From Artemia franciscana (taxonomy: Eukaryota > Arthropoda > Branchiopoda > Anostraca > Artemiidae): 64,000 nt of DNA. Position 1 is the first letter of the stretch; every line of letters begins with the position of its first letter. This document shows positions 25,120-37,111 of this stretch, piece by piece. The DNA lies in assembly GCF_032884065.1 (NCBI RefSeq), contig NC_088868.1, positions 9,982,335 to 10,046,334 of the forward strand, read 5' to 3'. The position numbers were made by a program, and so were the translations under genes. The notes beneath the pieces are model-generated. The model searched no databases and was not told the origin of the DNA. It saw nothing but the letters and a program-made list of their open reading frames with translations.

Positions 25120-25345
25120 TCCAGGGCAGTATCCAATATTTTTTTTACGGGAGGGGGAGGGGTACAAAAAACTTTTAAAAATGCGTAAAAATTTGTTTAT
25201 ATCTTTGTTATCCATGTGATCCCTTATATTCATTTCGTTTATATTCGTGAGGACGAGGTTCGAGGAAATGAATATAAACAAAAATTTGTTTATATACATT
25301 TTGTTACTTTTTTACAAGTCGTACAAAATGTCGGGGGTTGGAGGG
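25120..25345. mobile_element. Repeat with inverted blocks and G-rich runs
   Basis: G-rich 'cgggagggggagggg' is followed by 'aaaaatttgtttatat', which recurs near 25275. An inverted pair ('attcatttcgtttatattcg' near 25228 and 'gaaatgaatataaac' near 25264) lies between. The layout is like 43195-43405 and 44440-44590, which also share 'ttttgttacttttttac'-like blocks. Probably members of one small non-coding repeat family. Confidence 0.45.
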
Positions 25346-25907
25346 TTTAAGGATTGTCTTTTGATTATTTCAAAACTATTGAGTGTTTAGGACAGTCTTA
25401 AATTTTTGTCATTGTTGGCTTTTATTAGGCTATTTATTCCTTTTTTATTATCATTTTTTTGTTTATTTTATCTGCTTTTACTTTTCCAAAGTTTGGCACC
25501 CACTACTACCAAAACCTACATATATAAGTCCTTTTCATTAAAAAATCAGCTCCCAACCTTTTGATATTTCAAATGTATATGTCTATGTAAATTACCATTA
25601 AATCAGTTAAAACAAACAGATTCACCCTTCGCTGTCCTTTATATTAAAAAAAAAAAATTGAATTAAAATCAAGTAGTTGTGGGCATCAAGCCATAATTGT
25701 AGAAAAAGCCAAAACAGATAGCCCGAGAGAGTGAAAGGCAAAATCTGGCAAAAACCCTTTTTAGGATTGTATACAAAACGATGTCATTTCACTTGTTGAT
25801 AGATAAGTCTGTCATTTATCTGTACATACTCATTCCTAGGGCAGAACAAAGGTAGATAGTCATAGAACTAAGAGATGAAAGATCAAATTGATTTTGGGTT
25901 GACGCGC

Positions 25908-26104
25908 GATAGACAATGTCCACTGGACTTGTATGCAAAATGGGGGACTGAATTTGCTTGAACTTACCGGTGAACAAGTAGGTTTGGTTACTTGTAGTCC
26001 AAAGTTGGGATACCGTGTCAAAGGACTGACACATGATCAACAAGTCTCCTGGACTGCAAATGGTGAGACCTATAGTTTTCCATGCTTTTGGCTAAATGAC
26101 ACAG
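25908..26104 (+). CDS. Unrecognised candidate exon with splice donor
   Basis: An open frame running into 26104 reads TGEQVGLVTCSPKLGYRVKG and later VSWTANGETYSFPCFWLNDTG. Its Cys, Trp and Gly content is unlike the low-complexity frames around it. It meets a good donor (CACAG then GTAAAT) at 26105, after which the frame turns into hydrophobic, AT-driven sequence. The pattern Cys...Trp...Cys faintly recalls an extracellular beta-sandwich domain, but I cannot name a family. No acceptor was identified. It could equally be a transposon ORF remnant. Confidence 0.22.
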
Positions 26105-26733
26105 GTAAATGGTTGGAAATGTCGGGAGTAATGACTTCTTATTGGACATATACTTGTGTGTCAGCTTTTGGAAATGTGTTATATCTCCTTTTTTTAATAG
26201 TGGAATTATCCGTAAAATTAAACTTTTTGTCTTATCAATTGTGTTACCCTATCTTCGGTACGAAGAAAGTCTTCTTCATACGTAGGGCTAGTTTTTAATA
26301 AGAGTACAAAAAACTTCTGGTATATCTTTTATCTCTTGTCAAATTACTCCAGTAAGACAACGCCTTTCAAATTAACGAACTTCCAGATTTTCATTTGTCG
26401 GCCAGAGCGCTAACTATTTGTTTTTTTCCCTTTTTGAATTATTCCAACTGTTTCTTCTGAACCAAATTTTTGACGACGGGAAATAGAAATAACTTGTATT
26501 ACTAAAACTTCCCATAAAATTCTGATAAAACCACGAAAGGACGCTACAGGAAAACTGCTAGAAAAGTCTAACTCTATTCTTACCACTAGGAGCTGCATTA
26601 ATGTAGTGTTTAGCTCTTAGAAATTTTGATACTGACTTTTTAGCCCTTCTGATGCTTAACCCTTTGATACTGACAATAAAAATCATTTAAATCAGGAATA
26701 GATTGTTTTGATTGGCAATGCTGACTTTTGATC

Positions 26734-26903
26734 ATAGCCAGGGGTGGGGAATAAATTTTTATTTTGGCTATTGTGTTTTTTGGGGGGAGGGACCGATAAA
26801 AACTTGGCTCCATCAGTGGTGTTTTCACCCCTCTGACCCTGTAGCTAGTTCTATTTTTGAACTTGCAGAGACGGTGGGCTTGGATCTGCCCCTGGCCATA
26901 GCT
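26734..26903. mobile_element. Small TIR element, about 170 bp
   Basis: CATAGCCAGGGG at the left and CCCCTGGCCATAG at the right are inverted copies. The interior has G-rich and C-rich blocks facing each other, like the element at 23331. Open frames of 80-116 codons across it on both strands are by-products of its lower AT content. Confidence 0.7.
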
Positions 26904-28797
26904 TGTAGGTTCATTTACTTTATTGTACTGCCTGGCCTGAAATCCGTAAGACCTACTGATTAGAGCCATCTTATTCTTTAGGTATGGCATAGTGATTAGA
27001 ATGCTAAAAATGCCGTCCTTTTACAAACAGAGAAAATGAATTCGTCTTATATATGACGTAGAAACGAAAAATATTCGTTGTCAAGAGGGACAAGCAATGC
27101 TCAAAACACTGTCCATGAATGCAGCTCCAACTAAAATAAAAAAAAACAACTTTACATTGATAAAATCGGTTATTTTATGTACAGAAAAAAATCCTTAAAA
27201 ACGGGAATCACCAACTAAATTTCACTCTAATACAAAAAAAAAAACAGAAATTCTTAATTGTGTGGTAACAAAATTGTCACTGCCAAAAGGGCTAAGCACT
27301 CCATAAAACACTGTACATGAGTGCTGCTAAAAATGATATACTATTCAAACTGAGATTAAAAAATAAATGTTGTTTATCCTTTAAAAAAACGAGTTTTAAT
27401 CGTGAGAATTAATTGATAATTTGAGTTTCATTAATACATTTTATGGATAAATTAATGAAAATATAATTGGTTAAACGATCAATTTAATTTAATTCTGCGA
27501 CGAAAACAGAAATCCTTAACTATATAACAAATAGAAAACGGAACTGTATAACGAAATTATACGAATTATATGCGATGACAACTGAAACTCTTTAATAAAT
27601 GAAGAACTATATAAAGTCAAAAATAGTAAAATATAGTAAATATATAGTCGTAATATATATAGTAAAATATAGTCGAAGCCAAAAGGGCTAAAACGCTAAA
27701 AAGACATTTTACAAGAATTCAGCTCAAAATTACACGCCAAACAAACTGAAAAAAAGGAATTGTCCAACCTTAGCAAAAAAATGAATTTTTTTTTAATAAA
27801 AAAATAAGGACACTTTTATTGAAAGAAAGAATCCTTAAGAAATAAGAATTCTTCAACTACTAAATTTAATTTAAAAAATCTTAATTATATGGCAACAAGA
27901 AATTCACTGCCAAAAGGGCTAAGCTCTTTGTGAAACGGTGTATATGAAAACATCTAGAAAAGAAATGCCAATTAAACTGAGATTGAAAAATAAATGTTGT
28001 TTAATTTTTAGAAAGAAGGTTTAATCGGAATAAGGTGTCCTTTAAAAAAAGTAAGCACCAACTGAAAAATTTATACATCTAAGGCATAAACAAATGAAAA
28101 ATAATGGTTAAACCATTAACTTAATTTCATTTTAAGAGAAGAAAACAGAAATCCTTAATTATATGACAACAAAAACGAAATCATGCATATAACGAAGTAT
28201 CTGATAAATTATATGACAATGAAAACAAAAACCCTTTTATAAATCACAATCAGAAGTAAAATTTAGTCAGCACCAAAAGGGCTAAACGCTGCACAAGATA
28301 GTAAACACGAATGCTGTTCAATGTGACACTCCCATCAAACTGAAACAAAAATAAATGTTGTTTAAACTTTGAAAAAAAAATGAAAGATTTCTTTTAAAAA
28401 TTCAAAAGTATGGATACTTTCATTGAAAGAGGAGTATCCTAAAAATAGAAGTAATTAGACCATAAACTGAATTTCATTTTAGGACAAGAAAAAAAATTCT
28501 TTATTAAATGACAACAAAAATTCGCTGCCAAAAGGGCTAAGCCCTCTGTAAAACACTGTACATGAAAACAGCTAAAAAGGAATGTCAGTTTAATTGAGAT
28601 TAAAAAATAAATATTGCATAATTTTTGAAAAAGAAGGTTTAATTGAAAGAAGGTATCATTTAAAAAATAGTAAGCATTAACTGATAAATTTAATTTCATG
28701 AATACATCTTTGGGATAAACAAATGAAAAATAATTATGGGTTAAACCATCAATATAGTTTCATTTTGAGAGAAAAAATAAACAGAAATCCTTAATAA

Positions 28798-28905
28798 GAT
28801 AGGATAGTCTAGATAAGATTTATTCATTGCCAATACACATACAATAATACAATGCGTTAATCCCCCTAAAGGCTCCTTTGCCTGTAAATTAAGAGGACTT
28901 TTATG
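28798..28905 (-). mobile_element. Retroelement 3'-end fragment inserted in the tandem array
   Basis: On the minus strand it reads 'aaaggagcctttagggggat' then 'tgtgtattggcaatgaataa' and ends in 'atcttatctagactatccta', a repeated ATCT-like tail. This is the style of a LINE 3' end. It interrupts the dimeric array, and explains part of the longer unit spacing there. Confidence 0.45.
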
Positions 28906-29296
28906 TAATTATATGATAACAATATAGACAAAGAAATTAGACGTATAAAAAGAGTATCTTTTTCATAATGTCATTTAATGTCATTTGTCATAATGTCATA
29001 ATGTCATTTTCATCATGTCATTTTCATAAATGACAATCAAAAGTAATATCCAGTCATCGCCAAAGGGCTAAACACAGCATAACACACTATATACGAATGC
29101 AGCTCAATATGGTACGGCAATCAAACCGAACAAAAAAATCATCTTTGTAAAAATGGAGAAGTACTTGAATGATAGACCCCTACCGCTCCAGTTGTTCATT
29201 CATTGACGCATGATACAACCTTTTTTTTTCGTTAGTTCCTTTCAGCTTAGCGTGAGGCGAGACAGAGAAAAGTTACCGAATCAATGGAAAATATAT

Positions 29297-29466
29297 AATT
29301 TGGGCTATTTGCACAATAGGGGGGAGGTAAAGTATTTGGACAATTTGAGGTTAAAAACCATTCTTACTACATAATATTCTGAACAATTGTACCTAACAAA
29401 TAAGGCATGCAGACCCGCTATACTTTAACCCCCTCCCCCTTACTGGCAAATATATAGCCCAAATTT
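29297..29466. mobile_element. TIR element, arms about 42 bp
   Basis: Left arm 'aatttgggctatttgc' continuing into 'ggggggaggtaaagta' (29297-29338) mirrors right arm 'tactttaaccccctccccct' continuing into 'tatagcccaaattt' (about 29421-29466). It lies inside the last unit of the dimeric array, so it inserted after the array formed. Confidence 0.82.
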
Positions 29467-29720
29467 TTTTCTAAAATATTATGTTTTTATCTTATTTTGG
29501 TATATTTCATTAGAATTGAGCGTCAGAACAACATATTAGAAGAATTTTAGGCATGGGATACATCATACAAATAACAATGAAGATTTAATTGAAACAAAGT
29601 ATCTTGAAAAATTAAAATATTTAAACCCTCAATATAATTTTGTTCTTAGACAAGAAAAAGAAATTCTTCATTATAAAAAAAAAGACTCGCTGCCAAAATG
29701 GCTAAGCCCTCGTGGTAAAT

Positions 29721-30780
29721 AAAACGTGGTAAAAAGGTGCAAAATGCATTTTCAAAATCTAGGGGACAATTTTTTCTTTGATTTTAGAATGAAAATAACA
29801 AAAAAGAGGCATACTTCAGTGAACTTCTCCCCTTCTCCAAAGGAAATATTTCCAAACACAAAGGAAGGCCGAGGATACATCTAGGGAACAAATGCTCTAC
29901 CCCCTTCCGTTTGACACTCCCTGAATTCTGCAAATTTAATCTGAAAACAGTTTACACGATTTTGAAAAACTTTCTCATCTTTGTATCCAAAAAGTGACAC
30001 TATTGCAAACTATAACTAGTCACTTTTTTGCAATTCCCTTTTTTTCAGCAGGCTAATATATTTATAGATCTTATGGGCCAAGTTATGAGTCGGGTATTAT
30101 TCATTATTCTTAAACAACCCATGTATGAATGTGTGAATGGAATGGGTATCATAATAATTTATTTAAAAACACACTCTTCAAGGGTACCTGGTGACAGTAG
30201 AACAAAACATACAAAAAGATTCAACATAGAACGCAGAACAATCAGAAAAAAAGAAAATGGAATAATAACAAAAATCATCGAAAGTTGTATCAAAAAATAA
30301 AAAAAAGCGTTGTATACTCGGCGATTTTTGTCAATAAGAAATTGTGCCACAACTTGAGCAGGACGTGCTTGGGAGGGGATAAGGAAATATAGCTAAGAAG
30401 GATCTCTGAAAGAACTTACAGAAGAATCTTGGGAATCAGTTAAGGTTTAAAAGATGACCAGAGCTTCCTGAAACCAGTATTTTGTTAAGAAAAAAAAGAA
30501 AAGAAAAAAAATCCAGTCGTAGAGAAACAAAAATCTTTTGTTACTAAAAATCGCTTTTTGAAACATGAGAAGCTCCCCCTCCTTTTGTCTTATAGAAAGT
30601 TATTTCCAAAATAAAAAAAAAATAAAATAAAAATAAAATAGTCACATCCCTAGCTTCAATAGCACAGGAATTTAAAGCAATTGAAACCAGATCGATGAAG
30701 AAAAAAATTTAATGCATATTTTATTCACGAGTTGAGGGGGATAGACATTGTGCCTTAATTATCTATGGGCATTATTGTCA
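29721..30780. other. Intergenic DNA
   Basis: No recognised gene. A 90-codon frame at 30028-30300 (plus) is Ile/Lys-rich and of doubtful meaning. Confidence 0.45.
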
Positions 30781-31026
30781 TCATAAATAAATCATAATAA
30801 ACAAGCATACATCATTCACTAAGGATGTGTTTACAAAATTTATAATGACATCTGTCGTTGAGTGAATATCTAAAGGGTTATGGGACGAAGGGACAGTGGC
30901 TCTTTTTATTTTGATGAGTGAAATGAGAGGGGGTAAGATGAATGAGGCTGGTTGAACTGACGCTTGTTGATTCCCTTGATTGTTGCTGATAACAGATGCA
31001 GAATCAAATTCATGCTTAAATGATAA
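30781..31026 (-). CDS. Unrecognised candidate exon with splice acceptor
   Basis: On the minus strand an acceptor-like pyrimidine stretch (ATTTTCTGCCTTCAG) ends at 31027 and leads in phase 0 into an open frame starting LSFKHEFDSASVISNNQGNQ, mixed in composition and rich in Ser, Gln and Pro. The frame ends at 30781. A donor-like GTAAAC lies inside, so the true exon may be shorter. No homology is recognised; chance is a real alternative. Confidence 0.2.
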   Translation of the reverse strand, partial: LSFKHEFDSASVISNNQGNQQASVQPASFILPPLISLIKIKRATVPSSHNPLDIHSTTDVIINFVNTSLVNDVCLFIMIYL

Positions 31027-31694
31027 CTGAAGGCAGAAAATATAACTCAACGGGATTATTCTACGAATTCAAAATTTATAAGGGATTTAACGCTATGCTA
31101 ACGTATAAAATGAAAGGGCCAAGGTCAGAAAATAAAAACAATTTCCATCCCCTGGGCCCTTCTTGGTTCTACTAATTCTTAAAACACAGAACTTTTAAAA
31201 TATTTTATTTTGTTTGTTGCAAAATAATAAGGTTTTTATAGCAGTAACGATTTTTTGTCAGTGTTGCGACGTTGAACTGTGATCATAAGCAAACAAAACT
31301 AACAGCGCTTTTGTCCATAAACCAAATATGAAGATACCATTGATCACCAAAGACAGCTAAACGTTCAAACTTAGCGTAGAGGTCGACGAAACTTAAGCAT
31401 GCTTGCACGTATAGTACATGCCAACACATTGCGTGCCAGCATGTAGCATTCTTACGTACACCTTAGTATGGAAATAGCGTCTCCCTCCAGCATACAGTAT
31501 AAGTCTATAAGACTTAGTGAGCACAAAAACTAATTTTTTGTAATTTCCATTTTTTTGTTTCTACTAAATAAGTATAGGAAAGAGTAAAAAGCAATAGCTA
31601 ATCAACTGCTTATTGCGATGTTTTCTTTATGCAGCCGTCTTTTTATTATCTATTGTCTAAATTTAAATATTAGTGACGATGAGTTTTGAAAACC

Positions 31695-32727
31695 ATATCA
31701 AACAGTTCGTGGTAACAAACTGTAGTAAGGAGCGACCCGGCTCAATAGTAACCGAAACTCTAAAAAATGGAATTTTGATACCAACAGTTACATCAAAAGA
31801 ATCGCATTGTAATTCTGATTTTAAATATATAAGTTCCATCAAGATCAGTTATACCCATCAAAAGTTACGAGCCTGAGAAAATTTGCCTCATTTTAGAAAA
31901 TAGGGGGAAACACCCCCTAAAAGTCATACGATCTCAACGAAAATCACACCATCAGGGGAAGAGAATTTCAATGAAGGGGGCGCAGGATTTTCTAGCATTA
32001 CTTGAAAAAACAATGAAAAAATAAATATGAAAAGTTTTTTTTCTACTGAAAGTAAGGAGCAGCATCAAAACTTAAAACGAACAGACATTATTACGCATGT
32101 GAGGGGTTTATCTCCTCGCTATATCTCATTCTGTACGCTAAAGTATTTTTCAGTAATTTCAACTATTTATTCTATGGCCTTTGTGATTATGTCATTTTTA
32201 AGGAATTGGGACACAATTTAAGCTTTAGTGTAAAGAGCGAGGTGTCGACGAGGGTTGAACCCCCTCATATACGCAATAAAAACATACGAATATAGAAGTT
32301 CGTTACGTAAGTTAATTCGTAAGTTACGTATATTTTTTACCAATGAAAACGTTTGTTAAAAATAAAAAGTTCTATTCGCTTTTTTAAGTAATCAAAAAAT
32401 TGGAGGGTAACTAGGCCTCCTCCCTCACTCCTTTTTCTCAAAGTCTTCCTAAAATTTTCAAAATTGCAGTTAATTAGTATGCAAATTTCGTTTTAATTAT
32501 TTATGTGCGGAGAGCCGAGATCAAAACATGCATTAATTCAAAAACGTCCAGAAATTAAATTAAAAAAACAAGTTTTTTTAAATGAAAGTAAGGAGCAACA
32601 TTAAAACTTAAAACGAACAGAAATTACTCCGTATATGAAAGGGGCTTTTCCTCCTCAACACCCCGCTCTTTACGCTAAAGTTTCTTACTGTTTTAAAAAT
32701 AGAGTTAAGACAAAGAGTCAAACTTAT
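31695..32727 (+). mobile_element. Family A copy with internal deletion
   Basis: The left end carries the imperfect hairpin ACAGTTCGT, GGTA, ACAAACTGT at 31702-31723. Blocks then follow consensus order to 'aaaatcacaccatcag' (about 31955), where it jumps directly to 'gggaagagaatttcaatgaa', so the middle of about 500 bp seen at 60090-60600 is missing. It stops after 'gagttaagacaaagagtcaaac' near 32727, at the place where the right hairpin arm begins in the 59815 copy. Confidence 0.88.
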
Positions 32728-33807
32728 ATAAACTAAAGGTTATATGAAGGCTATATTTCATTACGACTAACATAACTTCACTTCTTGGGTGTGTTTTGTT
32801 TAACTAACAAGTACCAAATTGTTTAATAGCTGTTACCGAATATGTTAAATTTTCTTTTTTCAAAAAACAAAAAACAAAAAAAAACAATCCTCAGATGATC
32901 TGCGATTATTTCTCGCAATTTGTGACATCCGGGATTCACAAGCCATCCCCCACTTAATGCAGGTGATTTCGTGTCTTATCGTGGTTAGATCATCTGTTGG
33001 TTGAAGGGAAGCCTTTGATGGCACGTGCTACAAGAGGGAAGCAGGGCTGAAATTTGAGACAACACGGAACAAGAGACTTAAATTCATTCGCAGTATTCAA
33101 AGATTAAGAAAGGCTTCAAAAGAAATAACGGATGTGCTAAGTGGACGTATCATTAAAGTTGGGAAGCAAAAGTTGGTGCATAAGAGAGTGGAACTGAATA
33201 TTTATTTTCAAATTAAGGATAAGTATTAACAGAGTGAAGGGGTCAGAAAGAGAAATTATGACCCGTTATCACAATTTTTTACTGTGAAATTAAGTAGATG
33301 CTCCATTCTGCACTCTCTAAAAAAGGGAAACAGCCCAAAGGGTTTGAAACTTGTCCATCGAGTAGCAGGAGTAGGCCTATATATTGGTTCGATCTTTTTT
33401 ATTTTTTATTTTAGATTTTTTAAAAGGTATTTTAGTTTAGAAAATAAATTATAACAATTAAACTTTAGACCCTGTCTTCCTCAACGCTGAGATGACTTGT
33501 TGCATTCAGGCATAATAATGCTGTGATCGTTCATCCTTTTCTTTCTATTGGCCATAGACCTGCGTTTAGTCAAATTTATTTTTCTTTAAATTTGTCATAG
33601 TAGCCCGTTTTGGCCTTAAATATTTTGATTGTTACTAATTTTACAACTATTGAAATGTAGTTCGATTACTAGTGAAAATTTTATAATTTTTAAACATAAA
33701 AAATCAAACGAAAGTTTGTTTATCTGTTCAGCATCGATGATTTTATTAATTTTTTTTTCTATTCACTTGAAAAGGTGAACAGTGTTCGGTTTCTGAGTTT
33801 GTCTTGG
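32728..33807. other. Intergenic DNA
   Basis: No gene is recognised. The stretch 32930-33260 is locally less AT-rich ('gatcatctgttggttgaag') but has only short frames. Confidence 0.45.
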
Positions 33808-34817
33808 TCAACCAGTTCATGGTAACGAACTGTAAGTATGGAGCGGCCAGGCTATTGAGCCTGGTTGTTACCAAGAAACATATTGAACGAATCGGATTAT
33901 CATACTCATTTCAAATATCCAAGTTTCATTAAATTTGGTCTTACCCATTTAAGGCTACGAAAGCTTGTACCTGAGAAAGTTTGCCTTATTTCCGAAAAAG
34001 GGGGAAATATCGAGAGAAGGATCATTCAAAAAAATATTAAAAGCTCTAGAACTCTCTTTAAGTGAACAAAAATATTGGAAGGCAATCAAGCCCCCTTCTA
34101 GGTTCCTTTTTTCTCAAAATTGTCCGGTCAAAATTTTGAGATAAACGTTCTGTTCAGCGTTGTTGAAAGGCTGAATTACTACGCCTTTGTTTGCATTACA
34201 CCCCCCCCACGACCCCAGGGGAGAGGCTTATGCATAAAATGTGCCCTTTATTTACGCATAGTATTTGTTATTGGGAAGTATGCATACATTTTTCGGGTGA
34301 GGAGGGACGAATTTTCTGCTGGGGGATCTTCCAAGGGAAGAATTTTCCATGAGAAGGGAGTTTTCCACGGGGTTAGTTTTTCTGGGGAAATTTTACACTT
34401 GGTAATTTGCAAGAATTCCAATACGAAATTCTTCTTAAGTCTTGCTTTCCCTTTGTCGACTCAATTTTACCCACGGAGATGTTCAGAGCAATTATCCGGG
34501 ATAAATTTTCACAAGGATTGAGTTGTCTAGAAAATATACCCATTGGGGGGAGGGATTTTTCTGTAAAGGTGAAGCTAGACTTCTTGGTATTATTTAAAAA
34601 GCGACCAGAAACTGAATAATTTTTTTTTCAATTGGAAGTAAGGAGCAACATTAAACATTACAACGAACGTATATTATTAGTTTTATGGAGGAGTATTGCT
34701 CTTCCACAACACTTCCCTCTCCCTCTTTACGCTTGAGTTTGAACTTTGTCCAAATTTTTTAAGAACAACTCTTGAAATACTAGGCTTGTTTAATTAGAAC
34801 AATAAAAGCTCTTTTTT
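33808..34817 (+). mobile_element. Family A copy, left part, interrupted by a LINE
   Basis: It begins at the hairpin 'ccagttcatggtaacgaact' (33812-33833). More diverged than the other copies, but it keeps the block order (cgaaagcttgtacctgagaa, gtccggtcaaaattttgaga, ggagtaaggagcaacatta equivalents) up to 'ttaattagaacaataaaagc' near 34800. The continuation is found at 37112, on the other side of the LINE. Confidence 0.8.
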
Positions 34818-37111
34818 AATTACTACTACTATTCCTAATAGCTCACCACAGCATCAAGCCGCCTGAGGCTAACACAGCTACGCACGCTCCTCCTCCATCC
34901 TAATCTATAAAAAGCATAATTTTTTACACCCAAAGAAGTTCCCATTTCCTTTGAATCTTTCTTTATGACATCCTCCCAACCGAAACGAGGACGACCTGCT
35001 TTCCGTGTAGCCCCAGACGGTTGGCCAAAAATGACAATCTTCGGCAATCTGTCATCCTTCATCCGCACAACGTGCCCTAGCCATCTCAACCTTTCTTTCA
35101 TTATCTGATACCCAGAGCAATCCCTAGGCAATTTTTCTGAAAACATCTAGCAATTCTTCATTGCGCCCATACTTCCGAGCTATATTTGACCACTGTCATC
35201 ACTGTAGCTTCTAAAATTCTAATCTTGGTTTGCAGATTTATCTTCCTATTCTTCCAAACTTTTTTTTAACTGTCAAACAACACCCTGACCCTTGGCTATT
35301 CTACTTTTAACACGTTGACTACTCCCGCCGTCTTTACTAATAACACTACCAAGGTAAGTGGAGCTGCCCACCTGATCAATCTTTTCATTACACAGCGTCA
35401 CTTTTTCATCTTCACTTATTCCTAGCCTTAGTGACTTAGGCTTCTTAACATTAATTTTCAAACCTAATCTAGCCCTGTGAACTCGTGAAACCTCTAAAAT
35501 TCATTCATTTTGATCACACTTTCATCTAGTATGCTTAAACATCAGCATAATCTAAGTCCAGGCGAGTTTTTCTTCCCCCTTTGATTCTGTGGTCTCCCAT
35601 TGCCTTTCCTGTGCTCCTTATGACAAAGTCCATCAAAATGATCCATATAAAGGGGTATAAAACACAACCCTGCTTAACTCCTGATTTAATACAAAACCTG
35701 CTGCTAACCTCATTTCCTACCTTAACCGCAGCAGTATTATTCTCGTACATAGCACTAATCGCTTTAATGTATTTGTCTGATAGACCATACAAGTATAAGT
35801 AAGACCTTTGATAAAGCTCTTCTATCAACAAAATCGAACGCTTGCTCATAATCTACAAAACTGAAGACCAACGGTGTTTGACAAATCAGGCACTTCTCAA
35901 TTATTAACCTAGGAGTCAAAATTTGGTCGTCACATCCTCTACCTTTTCTAAAACCTCACTGTTCTTCTCTTAAAACTTTGTCTACAGCATCTCTCTGTCT
36001 AAAAAGTATCATTTTACTAAGTAATTCGCTAACTACAGTTACCAAACTAATGCCTCGATAATCACCACACTCACTCTTATCGCCTTTCTTATACAGTTGT
36101 TTAATTAAGATTTTTGTCGCCTCTTTAGTTTATATTTTATCGGTTTTTCTACCTTCTTCACATTCCTTTTGTTTTCACGTGATCAATCACTTAGAAAATC
36201 TTGTACATGTAAAGCTTTTACACTAATATTCCTAGCTGCAGTCCTAACTTTCTTCTCTATATTACCCTCAGCAACTTCACAAATTGTTTTTCTAAAATTA
36301 TTCCAACCATCTTCCACATTGTCAAATTTTAAACTCTCAAGTTCAGTGTTCAACTATCCTGGAAATTTCTCTTTAATTTCTCATCCTGGAGTCTACCAGT
36401 ATCATTACTTCCCGGGAGGTAGTTACCCTTCCGAAATTTCAGCTTTAAATTCACCCTAGACACCCCTTGATGGTGCCCTTTAGTTTTAACATCAGTAACA
36501 ACACTCCTATATATCCTAGCATCTTGTATTGATCCTGCCAGTCTTCAGTTTACTATAACTTAATCAATAAAGTTTGCTGTTTTACCATTACGTAAATACC
36601 ATGTTAATTTGTGGGTCATTTTATGACCAAACACCGTATTGGTTATATATAGATCGTTATGCCTACAAAATTGCAAATGTCTATAGCCATTGCTGTTTTC
36701 CTTTCCTACACCAAATTTACCTAGGCTAGGCTATCATCTATCCCTGTTTCTACCAGCATGGGCGTCAAAATCTCCTAGTAAAAACATCATATTTATATCT
36801 GGGACCCTGTCTATTTGCTCCTGTAACTGTAAGTAGAATTCATCAGTCACTTGTATCTCCGTCAGTCGGTTGTACATGGGCATATACTATTATAACTTAT
36901 GCTCTGAACTTTCTAGTCATAAAATAGGCATTTAGTATTATATTATTAATACCCTCCCAGCCTAAATAAGACTTAAAAGCTTCTTTATTCATCATGAACC
37001 CTACTCCCTGTCTGTGTGCCCCATCCTTCCTGGCAGAGTAAACGAATTCTATATCACCTAATGTCATGCTTTCTATCCCTAGGATATGAGTTTCTGAAAG
37101 TCCTAATAAGT
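34818..37111 (-). mobile_element. Decayed RTE-like non-LTR retrotransposon
   Basis: A single element of about 2.3 kb in reverse orientation, from endonuclease (right) to the reverse-transcriptase C-terminus (left), ending in a TAG/TTAG-rich tail on the minus strand (TACTACTACTATT on plus at about 34821). It sits in the middle of a family A copy. Fragments of the same 3' end occur at 39156, 39333 and 58511, so the family has several copies here. Confidence 0.9.
34835..37105 (-). pseudogene. LINE endonuclease-reverse transcriptase, broken
   Basis: From the right: an 'LGLSETHI' endonuclease start near 37083-37105, then 'FVYSARKDGAHRQGVGFMMN', then the GDFDAHAG catalytic block near 36757-36783, all in different or interrupted frames. 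The RT part at 35535-35849 reads SGVKQGCVL and LDLDYADV; the usual second Asp of the YADD active site is replaced and a stop follows at once. Then come KINVKKPKSLRLGISEDEKV (35273-35461) and the C-terminal ERLRWLGHVVRMKDDRLPK, GRPRFGWEDVIKKD (34835-35146). Several frameshifts and stops separate these pieces, so no enzyme can be made. Confidence 0.9.

Larger units (their letters stand above)
27080..29720. repeat. Dimeric (A/B) tandem array, higher-order period about 600-620 bp
   Basis: The core GCCAAAAGGGCTAA or a close variant occurs at 27282, 27678, 27909, 28272, 28527, 29059 and 29692, with a weaker relative near 27082. A-type units (27282, 27909, 28527, 29692) have 'cactgccaaaagggctaagc', then 'aaactgagattaaaaaataa'. 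B-type units (27678, 28272, 29059) have 'gctaaa(a)cg(c)' and 'aatgctgttc/aatgcagctc'. A-to-A spacing is 627, 618 and 1165 bp (a B unit and insertions lie in the last interval); B-to-B is 594 and 787. Shared blocks also include 'aacagaaatccttaa'. The array is non-coding. Confidence 0.82.

Noticed and set aside
26640-26990. 116- and 83-codon frames on opposite strands
   Set aside because: They overlap a small TIR element, and their length follows from its lower AT content.
27080-29720. Interpretation of the repeated core motif as a CRISPR array
   Set aside because: The repeats are 230-630 bp apart, diverged and in eukaryotic DNA, and the intervals are related to each other.
36169-36459. 96-codon plus frame
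   Set aside because: It lies antisense to the endonuclease part of the decayed LINE.
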